From Jaltomata sinuosa (Eukaryota; Streptophyta; Magnoliopsida; Solanales; Solanaceae), in assembly GCA_003996215.1 (NCBI GenBank), contig QJPP01001597.1, forward strand, positions 186,001 to 250,000: a DNA stretch of 64,000 nucleotides. The letters run 5' to 3'. The translations under genes were made by a program, and so were the position numbers. Positions 1 through 12,532 of this stretch are shown here, piece after piece; the first letter of the stretch is position 1, and each line of letters starts with the position of its first letter. The notes beneath the pieces are model-generated. The model worked only from the letters and a program-made list of their open reading frames with translations. It searched no databases and was not told the DNA's origin.

Positions 1-535
1 TTGGAGGTCCATCTACTCCTCTAGAATCTTTCCACATGTCATACCAAGTTGTAGCCATATCTTTCAGATGATACACTCCTAACTCAACTGACTCTGTATC
101 AAACAGCTGCATTACCATGAATATTTTTTGAATCTCATCAATGAATCTCTGTGGATCCTCAGTGGGTTTATACACCATGAATATTGGAGGGGCCATATGC
201 AAGAACTCTCGAACATGGGAATGAAATGCCTCTCCCTGGGATGATGTACTGGGGGATTCTTCTTCTTGTCTCTGAGACATAACAACAACTATCTAGGTGA
301 ACAAATGAATGGCTCCCCAGACATCCTTGTCTGAGGGGTCACATGGAGGAGTTGGAGGTATCAGGGCTCTTGTAGGCTCTTCCGTCAGTTGTGGTTGTGG
401 GTTTGGGATAGCTTATCTAACGGTGCCACCCTGGGCATCTGCTTGATCCTCGACAACAAGTGGTGGTGTACTAGGACCTGCCTCTGGGGCTGTGGTGAAT
501 CGTGGACTAGTCTGAGTCTTTTTCTTTGCAGGCAT
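1..535 (-). pseudogene. Ty3/gypsy gag fragment (element D)
   Basis: Read on the minus strand from an ATG at 535-533, this frame gives a proline- and serine-rich N-terminus. A second section starting at the ATG at 280-278 has the typical gypsy capsid pattern: a 'DPQRFIDEIQKIF' block followed by 'ELGVYHLKDMATTWYDMWK'. Two in-frame stops (413-415 and 293-295) break it, so no intact Gag can be made. It runs off the left edge of the window. The primer-binding site and LTR lie just upstream in the correct order, which supports a 5' LTR-PBS-gag arrangement on the minus strand. Assignment to Ty3/gypsy gag is firm; the clade is not determined from this piece. Confidence 0.85.
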
Positions 536-736
536 CTCTGTAGATAAAAATTAATGCACGAGTTAGAGATAATTCCCTATTACTTTGCTCTATGGAATAA
601 TCTAGAACATTAAAGAAGGTCCTATTTCCTAAATGTCCAAGAGACCTCCACTTATAAATGTGGCTTTAAACACATTCATAAGAAATGCTCTACTAGACAC
701 GACTTCATAGACAGTTCCCTGGGATACTTAAACCTA

Positions 737-749
737 GGCTCTGATACCA
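737..749 (-). promoter_or_regulatory. Primer-binding site of element D (initiator Met-tRNA type)
   Basis: The minus strand reads TGGTATCAGAGCC, the usual plant initiator-methionine tRNA primer site. It sits a few bases inside the LTR end near 754 and upstream of gag. Confidence 0.85.
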
Positions 750-753
750 AGTT

Positions 754-2956
754 TATCATGCCCCATGTTTGGATGGGATAGAAAAGTACCATATATACAT
801 ATATGCTATGCAAATAATCAATGACAGATGACATATCAAGGATTCATGTACTAGAGATAACTAATAAGGATGATACATGCATATAAAATGGCCTATGACC
901 AACTAATACAAAATAATCGTACTATAGTATCCACGAAGCCTCTAAACGAGTAAGAAACTATACAACTATCAGGTGGTTAGGATAGGGCCCCACCATACCC
1001 ATACTATTCAAATATATACAACAAAAGAGAGTATTATATCTAAACTAGCTCCAGGGGAAAATAGAGTTCACTGACTGCTCTATTGCTATATAATAGTGCC
1101 TACTGAGGAGGTCTACAACTCTATGTATATTTAAAAGAATGCAGCACCCCATTTCCTAGGGGTATCAGTACATATATAACATGCACTTGTATGTAAGGCA
1201 GACAGAATAACAAGTATAGATAAGATAGCACAGTGAAATACTTGTGCCAGGAAGTAACCTATGAAACTATAAATCATATGGAATCACTCTGAAATTATTA
1301 TACAAGTGTCTTCTTGGTTCTTTATTAATATGGGATCAGATGATACAATTCTCTCTGGAATCAAGTAACTTAGGTACTTTCAAATAAATAAATGATAGCC
1401 TCTAAATATGAGCCTCGAGGGATTTATATCAACTAGATAGGATATGAACTCTATTATCTCAGAATCTCACATTAAAATGTTAAGTCTTGTAGTCTATAAT
1501 CTCTGAAGGTATGCCATAAAGACCCTGAGGGTCAGACCACATGCGGGTACACAATAAATGGCTCTACTCTAAGGGTATATAGCCATAATTTGCTAGTACA
1601 CCCCTAGGCTCAACTCTGAGGGTTTGTGGTCTCAACCATGTGCACAAGGCAGCATCGCATCATGAGTCAAGTGAATATAATATCTTTGACCTTCCCCCGC
1701 CATTGCTTAATATATTTTCTTAACAACTGATGCCACGAGTGCCTCTAGATAATTAATTACAAATAAAATCAATTGTACAAATAGCAAGCTTTGAGTAACC
1801 AATGATAATCTCTGATTAAGTGAATCAACTAGTAAACTTTTCTCTATTTCACATGAATCATATGGAAATGTATTTACTGTATAAATGATGAATATGATAT
1901 GGCAAGAGAATTATCTACAAAGACATAACAAATGTATTATATGAGTTCTATAGAATACAAAATAAAGGCTTTGATGACTGTGTGAACACTTTAAATCATA
2001 ACGATTAGCTCGAATACTCTGAATGTATGAACAATGAACAAATGATATGTAGGGGTGATTACTATGAAGTATAGGGCGCATAACAACTCAATACCAATCA
2101 TTATAAATCATATAAATGATATGGGAACTTCTAGAGAAATATGTGACGTAGGGTCATGCCTCACAGTGAAGGGGGTTTTAGCCTAACATACCTCGATTCC
2201 AGGCTTGAGAAACTTCAGTGGACAAAACCCCTTCCTACAAACAGATAAACTTGATTTTTCTATACCTTTGAATTCTTAACTTGACTTCTTCAACACCAAA
2301 AATGTTACTCCAAAATAGGAACTTAAATCTTGAGAACCAAGAGGAAGAACTCAAGAACCTTAAGGGGGGAAAGAGGGATGCCAAGTAGAGCTAAAAGAGA
2401 GAGAGAGATTTGGTTCTTCTTCAGCTTATGTAAAATTCTAGAGAAATAGCTCAATATATGCATATATATTGGCTATTTTCAGATAGGTTTTGGTCCTTGA
2501 CCCTTGCCCCAGCCCACTCCTTCATTTAGCAACAAATTATGCCTAAAAAGAAGTCAAAGTAGGTTATCCACCTACTTGATAACTTATTATGTTTTGGGCC
2601 TTATAACTTTTAAACTTTGGGTCATATTTCCTTTATCACATCCATTAGTTCTAGGCTTATATTCATGTAGCTCAAGCAAGTAGGATGTCAATATAAATAG
2701 CCTTACCATGTAGAAAGTAAAAACACATTGAACGTTTAAGCTAGTAGGTGAAACACATAACTCTAGCAAGTAGGCTACTTTCTTATTTCTAACTTCAATT
2801 GACTTTCCAAGTCTTTTTCCCTAAAACTATATTTTCCACTTTTGTATAGTTGGATACTTAGACTTTGTCTCAAATGCACTATCATTTACACATGTCCAAA
2901 TAAATCCATTGATATTACCTTAGTCGTACATATGTTTAAAGTTATGGGGTATTATA
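754..2956 (-). repeat. 5' LTR of element D (gypsy), about 2.2 kb
   Basis: On the minus strand the LTR starts next to GGGGTATTATA (a decayed TGTAATACCCC) at 2,956. It ends at the decayed CATGATA near 754, followed by the primer-binding site. No long reading frame is present. Its outer end abuts another minus-strand LTR, so element D probably inserted into that LTR. Only the inner boundary is well anchored, by the primer site. The outer boundary rests on the TGTAAyACCCC terminal motif. Confidence 0.7.
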
Positions 2957-5059
2957 TAAGGCTACCCTCTAGACATAACACGGTTCATAGAGTAACAAGT
3001 GACCCTAAGCTAACCCATGTACAGGCATATACTAAGCATTCTGATTAAGATAATATCTGTATGAAAGCTAAACTGTTGTAATCATGAAAGATATGGAAGT
3101 TAAACCATCAATATCTGAATATATGTATAAAGTGTGAAAACATATTAACTGACTTTATAAGCTAAAAAACTAACTCTATGTTGAAAGCCTCTACTAGAAT
3201 AAGTTGCTGGGAAAAGTCCCCAACTAACTCTACTAATCTGGAAACTAAAGTAAAAGACTAAAATAATGAAATAAGTCATGTCCTCGAAATATAAGGACTC
3301 ACCAACTGAGCTGGTGAGAAGTATGAGAAGTTGATCTAGGCGTGGTCCAGATGTTGAGCGCCTGAAACTACATCATAATAGGATGTAGAATAAAAGTATG
3401 CATCAGTACTTGGAATGTACTGAGCATGCGGGATATGCACTAAGCTATACATACTGGATATGAGGAGATAAATTAAATATAAAAGATATACTAAACATGA
3501 AACTAAAAGATGTAAGTTGATGAAATGACTAAGTAGATAACATGCAATTCTTCAATACTACACTGAATAACTGGCTACAAGGTCATGCAATAACTGAATC
3601 TGAACTGTGGGAGCTACTATTAATCAATATACCCCAAGCAGAGCTAACTATAGGTCCAACATGTAACCATGGTTTGGTGGGAGTTCATACATTGCCAAGG
3701 GTACGAACATTAACAAGCATGGATCCACTAAACTGATGCCCAAAACGGCTAAGGTGTCAAGTATGTTCTGACGGATGACCCTTTAGAACCTACGGTGGTG
3801 CCATAGTTCTGGGACTCAAGGAATTCTACTAAAGATCTTAGTTCTAACTGATGGGTGAGTCTTTATCCCTTTGCTCGCTCGGTGCTAAGTGCTACTCCCA
3901 ACTAAATTAAATAAATAAGTTGGTATAGTGGATAGATCAAAGTACTAACTTTCTGAGAATGTAAAATAATGCCAAAACTGTAATCATTCTAATCATGTAA
4001 TTTATGGATGGCTAAATATCTGACTAAAACAGATGAAGCCTTAAACTAATTGGGTGTTCATAACCCACCATCCTAATGAATTGAACCACTCCTAATAATG
4101 CTAGATTCTGAATAGAGGATGCACTTCAAAATAATAATTCAAGTCATGAATTAAACACATGCTTAGGGCTTGAGAATTCTGAGTATACAAATATGCTAAA
4201 CTTCAAGAAAGCATGTAATAAGGTTCATACATAACAATGGGGAGTGAGCTACAAGACATTCATGAAATTCAAAAATCCTAGGTCCTGAAGATTAAACTAA
4301 AAACTGGAGAACTAAGTTACTTAGGGACTCAATGGGTAAAAGGATACTGATTAATGAATTCCCACATACCTAAGATTAGAATCTATGGAAGAATCCTTGG
4401 GTTTTGGAGACTGGAATTGGAGAAACCTACTACTTGATTTGGATAAGAATGAACATTTCTTTTCCTCTGTTTTTCCATGTGTCGACTTAATTCTGAGGGA
4501 ATGAGGAATTTGGGTAGTTTTAGAATTAGTAAATAGGATTAGTCTAGTTAAAATGACATAGTTTTGCCTCTAAAAGAATAGGAAATGTTTGAAATACCCC
4601 TGGGAATTAAAAAGAAGAACTGCTAAAAAATTATGACCTGAGTTCCATGGGTGGGAACCACGGGCCATAGATGATTCCAGGGGCCATGGAACCCTATCAT
4701 GGTTCCTAGGCTCTTTTAATAGGTTGCATGTCTGATTTCCATGAATGACATCCATGGGTTGTGGATCCTTCTACGGTCTGTGGAGGCTGGTCATGGTTCT
4801 TAGGGGAACTGTTGACCCTCTGGCCTGGTTCCATGGATGGACACCATGTCCCATGGTTCCATCCATGGTCCATGGATCCCTCTCATTGATCAAGATCTGA
4901 GAGCCTGATCTATAGGATAGTTACCATGAGACCATTCCATGGCTCATTGTTATGTCCATGGATCATGGACTTTGTTTGTGGTTTCTTTTCGGGACTTTGA
5001 CAGCTGAACACTTAGGATTTTAGGTTGGTTCTAGGCTTAGGATTTTATGGGGTGTTACC
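2957..5059 (-). repeat. Gypsy LTR fragment F, minus strand, about 2.1 kb
   Basis: Its minus-strand start is marked by GGTGTTAC at 5,051-5,058 (TGTAACACC-type terminus). The block around 3,650-3,900 matches the LTRs at 13,571-15,633 and 52,259-54,268: 'agaacctacgg', 'aaggnattctac' and 'gtgctactccca'-like words in the same order. The U5 end is cut short at 2,957, where element D starts, just before the expected terminal CATGACA. It is most likely an LTR of the same Tekay-like group, invaded by element D. Confidence 0.7.
4640..4965 (-). repeat. Palindromic word island in LTR F
   Basis: Words built on CCATGG recur with small changes. The clearest is the dyad TCCATGG-T-CCATGGA at 4,862-4,876. Minus-strand CCCAGGGGTATTTC lies just downstream at 4,592-4,604, the same order as in the other LTRs of the window. 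Confidence 0.6.
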
Positions 5060-6967
5060 TGACTCAATTAACAAGTCCATCGCAAATAATTTAGCGGGTG
5101 GTTCGTTGATGGACCAAACATTTTATCTTTCAAAAACATTGTTGGATAGGATGACCAAGAACTATGCATGGCAAACTCAGAAATCCAAGGTGGCAACGGA
5201 TGTCACCTCTGCAATTGCATGAAAGGATAAGAAACAAAAATATTAGGAGAGGGAAGAAGTTATGGCAAATATGATGATAGAACTTGATTTGCTCATTAAG
5301 TATGTAATGAGCGCCGAGACAAAAAATGTGAATGCTATTGGAGCCCAAGAAAGTAGAGCCCATAATAAGGAGGATGGGTATTAATTGTATGATGAGGAAG
5401 CTCAATTTATCTCAAGTCAAGCGATGGGTTCCCACTCGAGTTACTAAGGTGCCTACCAAGACCCATAGAGACAAAGGAATGGGAATCAAGGTTGGAATCA
5501 TAATCGAGATGGAACTTGAAGAGATTGCAAAAGAGATAATCATGAGGCTAATTAGAGGGACAAGGACAGGGAAAGAGATAGGTATAATCATAGAAGTTCT
5601 AACTCCTATATTCCTCCTCCCAAGGGCGATGCAACCCAACTTCAAACAAGGGTAAGTGAACCTGCGAGCTATGAAATTGAAGACATGCTTGCTCGGGTGT
5701 TGAAAAAAGTGGAATTGATTGACATAAGTGTTCAGGAATTGAAGAGTGATGTTTCCACACTAACTCCAACTGTGAGTTCCCATTCGACTTCCATTAAACA
5801 TTTTGAAGCCCAAATTACTTAGATGTCGGTTTAAATGAACCTGTAACTCAAGGGCACACTACCTAATGACATACATCCTAATCCAAAGAATGATAGACAT
5901 TGTATGGCCATATTAACTAGGAGTGGAAAAATGATCAAGGAGGTAGTAAGTGATAACGAGGTTGTTATGGGTGGAGAAAAGATGAGTGCTAATTTGGAAG
6001 TGGAAGAAAAGCCACACAAACCCTTGTTGGAAGATGATACTAGTTCCAAGCATTATGATGTGATCTATGAGTCCTAAAAAGTTGACGATGCCATTCTAAA
6101 TGCAAAAGAAAACTATAACCCTCAAGTGGTGATTGACATTAAGGAGGAAAAAGGGAACAAAGCTTTGAAAGCTCTAGCGCCATTGCCCGAATGTCCTCCT
6201 TATTTTCCTTAAAGATTTATTAAAATAAAAGAGGATGCCCAATTCAATTTTTTTTTTCATGTGTTAAAACAATTGTCGGTGAATATCCCATTGATGAAGG
6301 TCTTATTGAAATTGTCGGTCTATGTGAAATATATGAAAAATATTTTAACTAAGAAAAAGCATGTCGAGGTTGGCACTTTGGAGGTGTCACATCATTGTAG
6401 TGACATTGTGGCTAGTAACTTTGCTCTAAAAAGAGATGATCTGGGAGCCTTCACCATTCCTTGAACCATTGGGTATATCAATTCACCAAGGCCTTATGCG
6501 ACCTAGGGGCAAACATCAACTTGATGCCCCTTGATATTTTCAAGAGATTACGATTAGGAAGTCCCAAGCCGACTCTGATGAGGTTACTTATAGCGGACAG
6601 GTTCATTAATCACCCCATGGGCATTTTGTTTGATGTATGGGTAAAGATGGATAGGTTCATTCTACCAGATGATTTTGTGGTTTTGGATTGTGAAGTGGAC
6701 TTTGAGGTACCTATTATCTTGGGGTACCCATTATTGTCCACTGGACAGGCTTTGGTGGATGTGTAATGTGAGGAGTTGAAGTTTCATATTAGCGAAGAAG
6801 AGGTCACCTTTAACGTATTTAAATCAATGAAGCCAGTGGACAAATTTCAAGTTATTTCCATGATTGAATCAAGTGAAGAACTGGAAGAGGTAAATTGTGA
6901 AGGAGAATTTGAAGGGGAGTCATGTAAGGAACATCTTGTGAATTGTGAAGAGCTAGTAGTAAGGTAG
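5060..6967 (+). pseudogene. Athila-type gag-protease remnant
   Basis: The frame opens inside gag ('AGGSLMDQTF' block at about 5,095-5,130) and is broken by many stops. A lysine/asparagine-rich hinge follows. The stretch near 6,260-6,460 resembles the Athila segment ahead of the protease ('VLKQLSVNIP', 'YVKYMKNILTKKK'). The aspartic protease is the clearest part: 'LCDLGANINLMPLDIF' near 6,495-6,540, with DLGA in place of the common D-S/T-G, as is usual for Athila. Further on come 'VVLDCEVDFEVPIILGYP' and 'EEVTFNVFKSMKP' (about 6,800-6,840). Stops and shifts make it non-functional. Confidence 0.85.
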
Positions 6968-7164
6968 TTGAGAATGTCTGTCTTGGTCCTAACAACACCT
7001 TCCCAATTTCCACCTCCAAAGATTTAAGGATAAGTTTAAGAGATTCTTTGGTGACTTTCTTGAGAAAGTACATTCAATGCTTTGGATGGAATATGGCCAA
7101 TCTTCTTGGCATTCCTTTCAAAACTCCTTAATCATTGAGATACTATCATTGTGTCATGATGTTA

Positions 7165-8790
7165 AAACAAGTACTTCTAGGGAGGCAACCCAAGTGTTAT
7201 TTAATTTTGGTTTAATTAAATTTTGTTATTTTTGGTGTGTAGTAATGCAAAAGTTTGGGAAAAAAGTTTAAAGTGTTTGAAGGGCCACTGGAGTGGACTT
7301 GCACTACACCTATGGATGCAAGTGTCCACTTGTAGCACGCAGGTGGAGTATAAGCCCTAACAAAATACCTAGGAAAAATTAGTTGAAAACAGGACGTCTG
7401 TGCGCCACTTGCAGAATGCAGGTGCCTACATGTGGAACACAAGTGGAGAGCAAGTCAAATCAGAACACCTGGGCAAAACAATTGTTCAAATTGTCAATTG
7501 TGAGTCACTTGTAGATCGCAATAAGTTATTTACAGCCATAGGTGAGATGCAAATGAATGTATGGTTTTAGATTTTCCTGACCTAACCTTTTGACCAACCC
7601 GACCTGATATTTTGACCTGCGCCTCTTCTTTCTCCTTAACCCCTTAACGCTAATTTTCTTCCTTTTTTCTCCATTTTTCACTCTTTAAGACTCCATTTTC
7701 AAAACCTCCAATCTCCCCACTATCAAATCTCCTTATCCCACTCTCACTCACAACCACCACCACTCTATTGGATGTTCTTGCCACCACCACTATTACTTTT
7801 CTAGCAAGCTCAGATCTACAAGTATCAAGAGCTTCAAGCTCTATTATTTTTCTTGTTATTTCACTCTCTCCACTCACAATTGGTATGCTCCTTAAAAGTT
7901 TAAATTTTGAATCTTTGCTGAACATGATCTATATTATGTTGTTGCTTCCCAAATTTCTTTGGTTTATCATGATTGTAGTATAATTTTGAGTCTATTATTA
8001 TTATATGATATGCTTAAATGGCAGATTGTGTTCGATATTGTTAATTCATGTCTGTTCGTATTCATGCATAGCCTAAATTTTAGTTGAGGGTGAAGTCTGA
8101 GTAATCGTGCTCAATTGTGATGCATGGTTTAGCCAAATGATAAATTGGATGATGTCATTCTTAAGGTCAAATCATCATTAAAATTGATTTTTTGGTGAAA
8201 TTATGATATGTGATTCCATTATGATTCATAGAATATCTTGCTCGGTAAGCGAATTGGTTGAGAGTGTGTGATTCATATCCATTGTAGAATGATTATAAAT
8301 GATTGAGCTTGTTGCTCGATGATTCTCAATGATAGATTACGTGACATCTTTCTTAAGGAAAATTGTCATTTTTGTGCTTCAAATGTCAATGTGGTTGTAA
8401 TATTGTTGGTTAGTCTCTTTGGGGAAGTCTGAGTACCTGTTAGGCTAAGGCCGTAGTTTAATATTTGGGTAAGTGTTAAAGTTGAAATTGGTTAAAATAG
8501 GTTGTGAACTGGTGAACACTTGTGAAACACAAGTGTACGCAGGTGCTCCCAGAAATTCTAAGCCCACTGCCTCATCTTTGTGCCTCACTTCGGAGCCGCA
8601 TGTGCTCTCTTGCATCACGCAAGTGGAATGCATGATATAGGCAATCATCTTATAGTGCTCCTTCATTTTAGCATTCTTTTTCTTTTTTGTTTCTTTGCTT
8701 CTTTTAGTTATTTCTTTTTGCATAAACTCTAAAATACAAAAAGATTTTGTTCTTGTTATTTTCTTGGCGCTCAAACTGTTTTACAAGAAT
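7165..8790 (+). other. Non-coding spacer between protease remnant and env-like ORF
   Basis: It starts with the 'gggaggcaacccaag' motif at about 7,180. The stretches 7,280-7,560 and 8,500-8,640 are rich in repeated self-complementary words around CACTTG/CAAGTG. The part 7,600-8,460 is AT-rich with no recognisable coding content. Matching spacers lie in the other Athila-like elements at 18,140-18,420 and 27,600-28,000. Confidence 0.6.
8516..8536. repeat. Perfect 9-3-9 inverted repeat
   Basis: ACACTTGTG and CACAAGTGT are separated by AAA. The sequence could form a hairpin in RNA or a cruciform in DNA. It lies about 250 bases upstream of the env-like ORF. Confidence 0.85.
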
Positions 8791-10078
8791 ATGGCTTTAA
8801 ACAGGTCGAACCCTAATATAAATGATTGCATGGAGAAGCCTAAAAGAAAATGTAAAGCCTCGAGGAAGGATATAGACCCTGAGATACCTCTCAAGCCGAT
8901 GCAGTTTGAGGAGCAAATCCTATTTTTTATTGAGGGTATGAAAAGTGGACAATTACAGAGGAACTACAATTTAGTTTGGTAGCCTTGAAGGATGATTTCC
9001 CCAACATGACAAAGCAGTTTGATGTTTGTAATTGGGATCCCTTTACTAAAACACCAGGGCCATATTTTCCAAAGTTAGTGGAGAAATTCTATGCCTCATA
9101 CCAGGAAAGACAAGACTATAAAGCACAAAGGTTGTGTTGACAATTTTCCATGCCGATCATTTTTATTGGTGAAGGGAATAAAGGTCAACATCACCCCCGC
9201 AACCATCAACACTATGCCAAAAGAACAGCTGCCAAGGGCAATCAGTTTGCTTAGGTGGCTGAAATTATTGCTGAGAGGCAGCCTCTTTGGTCCATGAATA
9301 GAGATGAGATAGTTTGTCAAGACTTCAAATTTAAAGCCAAGTTGTGGCTCAATTTAATTTGCTCAAGGATCATACTATCAAATAATAATAACCAAGCATC
9401 CATTAAGACAACTATTCTAATTTCTTATATCATGAAAGGGATTCACATAAATGTTGGAGAGATATTGGTTGTGCAACTAAAGAGAAAATCTAGACAACAT
9501 GTCACCTTCATGCCTTTCCCCGTTCTCATAAGTTTGCTATGTCTTCGTGCCGGTACTCCTCACCTCTGGCCTTAGGATAAAAATATGTTTTCCAGTGGAG
9601 TCATTGATTTAGAGAAGAAGCGGGACGAGGATGCTCCCAAGATTAAAAAAAGAAAGCTTGCTCTAGGCTTGGGTACTTCAGAGGCTGCTAGTGCTCTTGA
9701 CGCCTCTACCACATAGTCAGGGTTCGACGTTCTTACTTCCACAATTTCAAGAAATGCACAAGCTAATTTAATGCCTCCTAGGCCTTCCTTCTCCTCACAA
9801 CCTTATCCAATGAGTAGTCTTCAAAAGTTTACCAATATGACTCGCAACCACAACACTCAGTTGACAAAGCTATCCAAAGAAATTCCCATGCTTATTCAGA
9901 ACACCATTATGACAGCTTTGAAGTTGGCCATTAAACGTATAGGAAAATTATGTTTCCAGGTTGATACACATAAGGGTCCCATCATTTCATTGAGGAAGGA
10001 AGTATACAAATTGAAATTGGATGCTACATATTTAGGTCCTGACCTCAGTTTTTTGGATGTTACTTTAGAGTCACCCTA
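8791..10078 (+). pseudogene. Plant retrotransposon env-like ORF ('putative plant transposon protein' type)
   Basis: It opens at the ATG at 8,791 with a basic, lysine-rich start ('KPKRKCKASRK'). The central domain is the plant-specific one found downstream of pol in Athila-like elements: a 'GPYFPKLVEKFY'-like block around 9,058-9,095 (frame-shifted) and 'HVTFMPFPVLISLLCLRAG' around 9,498-9,555. The C-terminal part (about 9,771-10,078) has a heptad-rich stretch ending 'ISLRKEVYKLKLD' and is followed by a stop. Several frameshifts and stops split it. Its role is unknown. It has no visible membrane segment, so 'env-like' refers only to its place in the element. Confidence 0.75.
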
Positions 10079-11746
10079 GAGGGAAAATAGCCCTATCGAT
10101 GATTCGCCGGGAGGACAAATTATAGTTGATAGTACAGAGACTAAGGAAATACAAGAGGTAGATCGGTCTAGTGTTAAGGTGACCAAAACCTCTCCTCCAA
10201 CAAATACAATATTCTATGCAGTTGTCTAGAGAGGTGGATGATACTCATCGAGTTGGTTCTAGTTTGACCTCGCATGTCCCTCAAAGACCCTATCCGGATA
10301 GATGGGAGATTGCATCACAAGATGAGCCCCTTCAGTTGCCCAATGATACCACGATTCCTGATCCTACTCAATTTCCCATATATGCTGAGGCCTAGTGTTT
10401 ATCCGGGAGTCTTTGCACCCATTCCTTACTCTCTTTTTTTATTGCACATTAGGGATAATGCATGTTTTCAGTTGGGGTAGGTATACTATTTTGATGGATT
10501 GAATTGGTTTCCCTTGTCAAGATTGGTTTTATTATTTATATACTATTTGGCCCTTGTCTAGCATATTTTGTATGATCTCTATTTTGCCCCTGTCGGGCTT
10601 ATTTTTCATGCTTATGCTTTTTTGCTTTCATCGAGCTTGATATTTGATGCTTGCATGTGAGTGTATACTATTGTAAGGTTGGTTTCACACATTGACTATC
10701 CTACTACCTGTGCAACTTGAAATTTCACACTTAGTGCCTTCACTGGGCCTCATTTTTCAAATGAATCATGAGTGCATAGTTCTAAATTTGCCTTTATAGA
10801 TAGTAGTTGCAATAAACTCTGAGAGTTTTCTTTACACCATGATTCTTTTCAAAGAAGCAAAGATTTTTCTTTTCTTTGTTTTGGTTGTCGAAACAGGTGG
10901 AATTTCCCTATGATAGATTCAGAGGAGACTTTCTTAAGGGAAAATGCTAGTTCTAGTGTCTGTTTTGATTCCTTGTCACACTTATCTTCAGCGGGCCCAC
11001 CAAAATTTTTCTTTGGAAATGTTTTGAAATTGAGAAAATAGGGGAAAAGAATTTAAACATTCTCTTGTCATGATCTTTAAATTCATTGTTTGGCTCCTTG
11101 TTCACAAATGAATTGCTTAAACATTGGAATAGCTTATCAAAAAACATTCATTCTAATTGGGTTTGAGAATAGCATTTAACCCCAAGTGTTTATGATGCCT
11201 TGTGTGGTAAGGTCTTTGTATGTTCTTGTGTATGCATGTAGTCTAGAACTTGCCCAGAATGTGATTCAAGGTGAATTCCTAGACGTTGTTTTACTTGATA
11301 GATGACCTTAAACCCTCTTTGGACCATCACTCTACCAAAAAATTCCTTCCCTTGAAATAAATCCTGGTCAACCACTTTGAGCCTTCGACCTCTTCTTTGG
11401 CAACCATGTTACACACCTTAACCTCTTTGAAATCCTCTATCTTTGGTACTCAACCTCCTTAATACCTTCGAATTGAAAGATGTAGGCTAAACGCCTATGT
11501 TTGGGAGTGAAATGAATGAAATTTTTTGGGTAATGATGTAGGCAAAAGCCTAAGTTTGGGAGTGTGTATAACAATGTCCTAAATGAGGAAATGATCTTAT
11601 ATTTGGGGGTACTACCTATTGGATATCTTGTGAAATTCTTGAAAAGACCAAAAGGTTGAAGAAGAAAGAATGAAAATTAAAATGGTGCTACCCTTCCTAT
11701 TGAATACTTAACAAGTTTAAAAATTAGTGTTAGGATGAAATGTTTG
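10079..11746 (+). other. 3' non-coding tail of element P1
   Basis: No gene is seen. Motifs shared with the other Athila-like tails include 'cttaagggaaaatg' near 10,933, 'gggcccaccaaaa' near 10,993 and 'aggctaaacgcctatgtttggg' near 11,487. It stops at 11,746, where an unrelated LTR begins, so the element's own purine tract and 3' LTR are missing. Confidence 0.6.
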
Positions 11747-12399
11747 TGTAATGACCCATTCGATCATTATCGCGTCTTCGCCTTCCTTGTACTATTAGAG
11801 ATTGCATGTAGAGGCCCCAAGTAATTTATGGCTTGCTAGGACTGGTAGTTCGGTGTCCGAGCCATTTGTTTTGTCTTTATGGATGTTTCTTTGTTTTAGA
11901 GCATTAACTTTTAAAATCATTGACTTCGGTCAACATTCTTGGTAAACATGCTCGGAATCAAATGTTGATAGTTCTGTTAGCTCCGGAGTGTGGACTTTGG
12001 TCTAGTTGGACTTTTGGTCAGGATCTGGGAGCTTTTCAACTTAAAATTCTCTCTCCTTTTGTGTTTTCATGCCAGTTGGGCTTGTTTGGTTGACTTTGGT
12101 CAATATTTAGAGTAGACGGCCTCGGATGGAAATTCTATTAGCGCTATTAGCTCTAGAATATCGATTTTAGGCTAGAGGGACCATTGGTGTGGGTCCCGAG
12201 GCTTCCAGACTTGATTTTGGGCCTTAGGTTCCATTTTGGAATAGTTGGCCTAAAGGTTGATTTTGGGTGCGGGACCCATTTTTCATTAAATCAACCTCCG
12301 ATGGGATTTTCATCGATTTTGGTATATCAAGAATGTCATTTGTAGTCGAATAGCTCATCTCCTTTGTGTTCACGGGACCCCAGATGCATTCCTGGGGAC

Positions 12400-12520
12400 C
12401 CATCATATGAATATGTGCCTTGGCATGTTGCTATTGTTGTTGGGGCGCTGTGGCGTGTGCCTGGACACCGTGGCACCAGCGCACCTGCGGCCACCTGGGC
12501 GCTGTGGCACCTGGCCATGG
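12400..12520 (+). repeat. GC-rich word island in LTR C
   Basis: Variants of GTGGC/GCCAC and CACCTG/CAGGTG-like words recur within about 120 bases of otherwise AT-rich LTR. They end a few bases before the TATA box at 12,526. This is the same placement as the palindromic islands of the other LTR families. Confidence 0.55.
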
Positions 12521-12525
12521 AAGAT

Positions 12526-12532
12526 TATAAAA
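12526..12532 (+). promoter_or_regulatory. Candidate TATA box of LTR C
   Basis: TATAAAA lies directly downstream of the GC-rich island. The homologous LTR on the other strand has TATATAA at the equivalent place (63,049-63,055). Confidence 0.6.

Larger units (their letters stand above)
5060..11746 (+). mobile_element. Athila-like Ty3/gypsy internal region lacking RT-integrase (element P1)
   Basis: From left to right it holds degenerate gag, an Athila-type aspartic protease, a short spacer, a plant env-like ORF and a long non-coding tail. The tail has 'aggcnnaagcctaagtttggg' motifs also seen in the other Athila-like tails here (18,780; 28,800; minus 35,640). Reverse transcriptase, RNase H and integrase are absent. 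Protease sequence passes by about 7,100 into the 'gggaggcaacccaag' segment, which in the other Athila-like copy (27,480-27,520) comes after integrase. Neither of its own LTRs is present: the left edge is the LTR F junction and the right edge an unrelated LTR. Confidence 0.75.
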
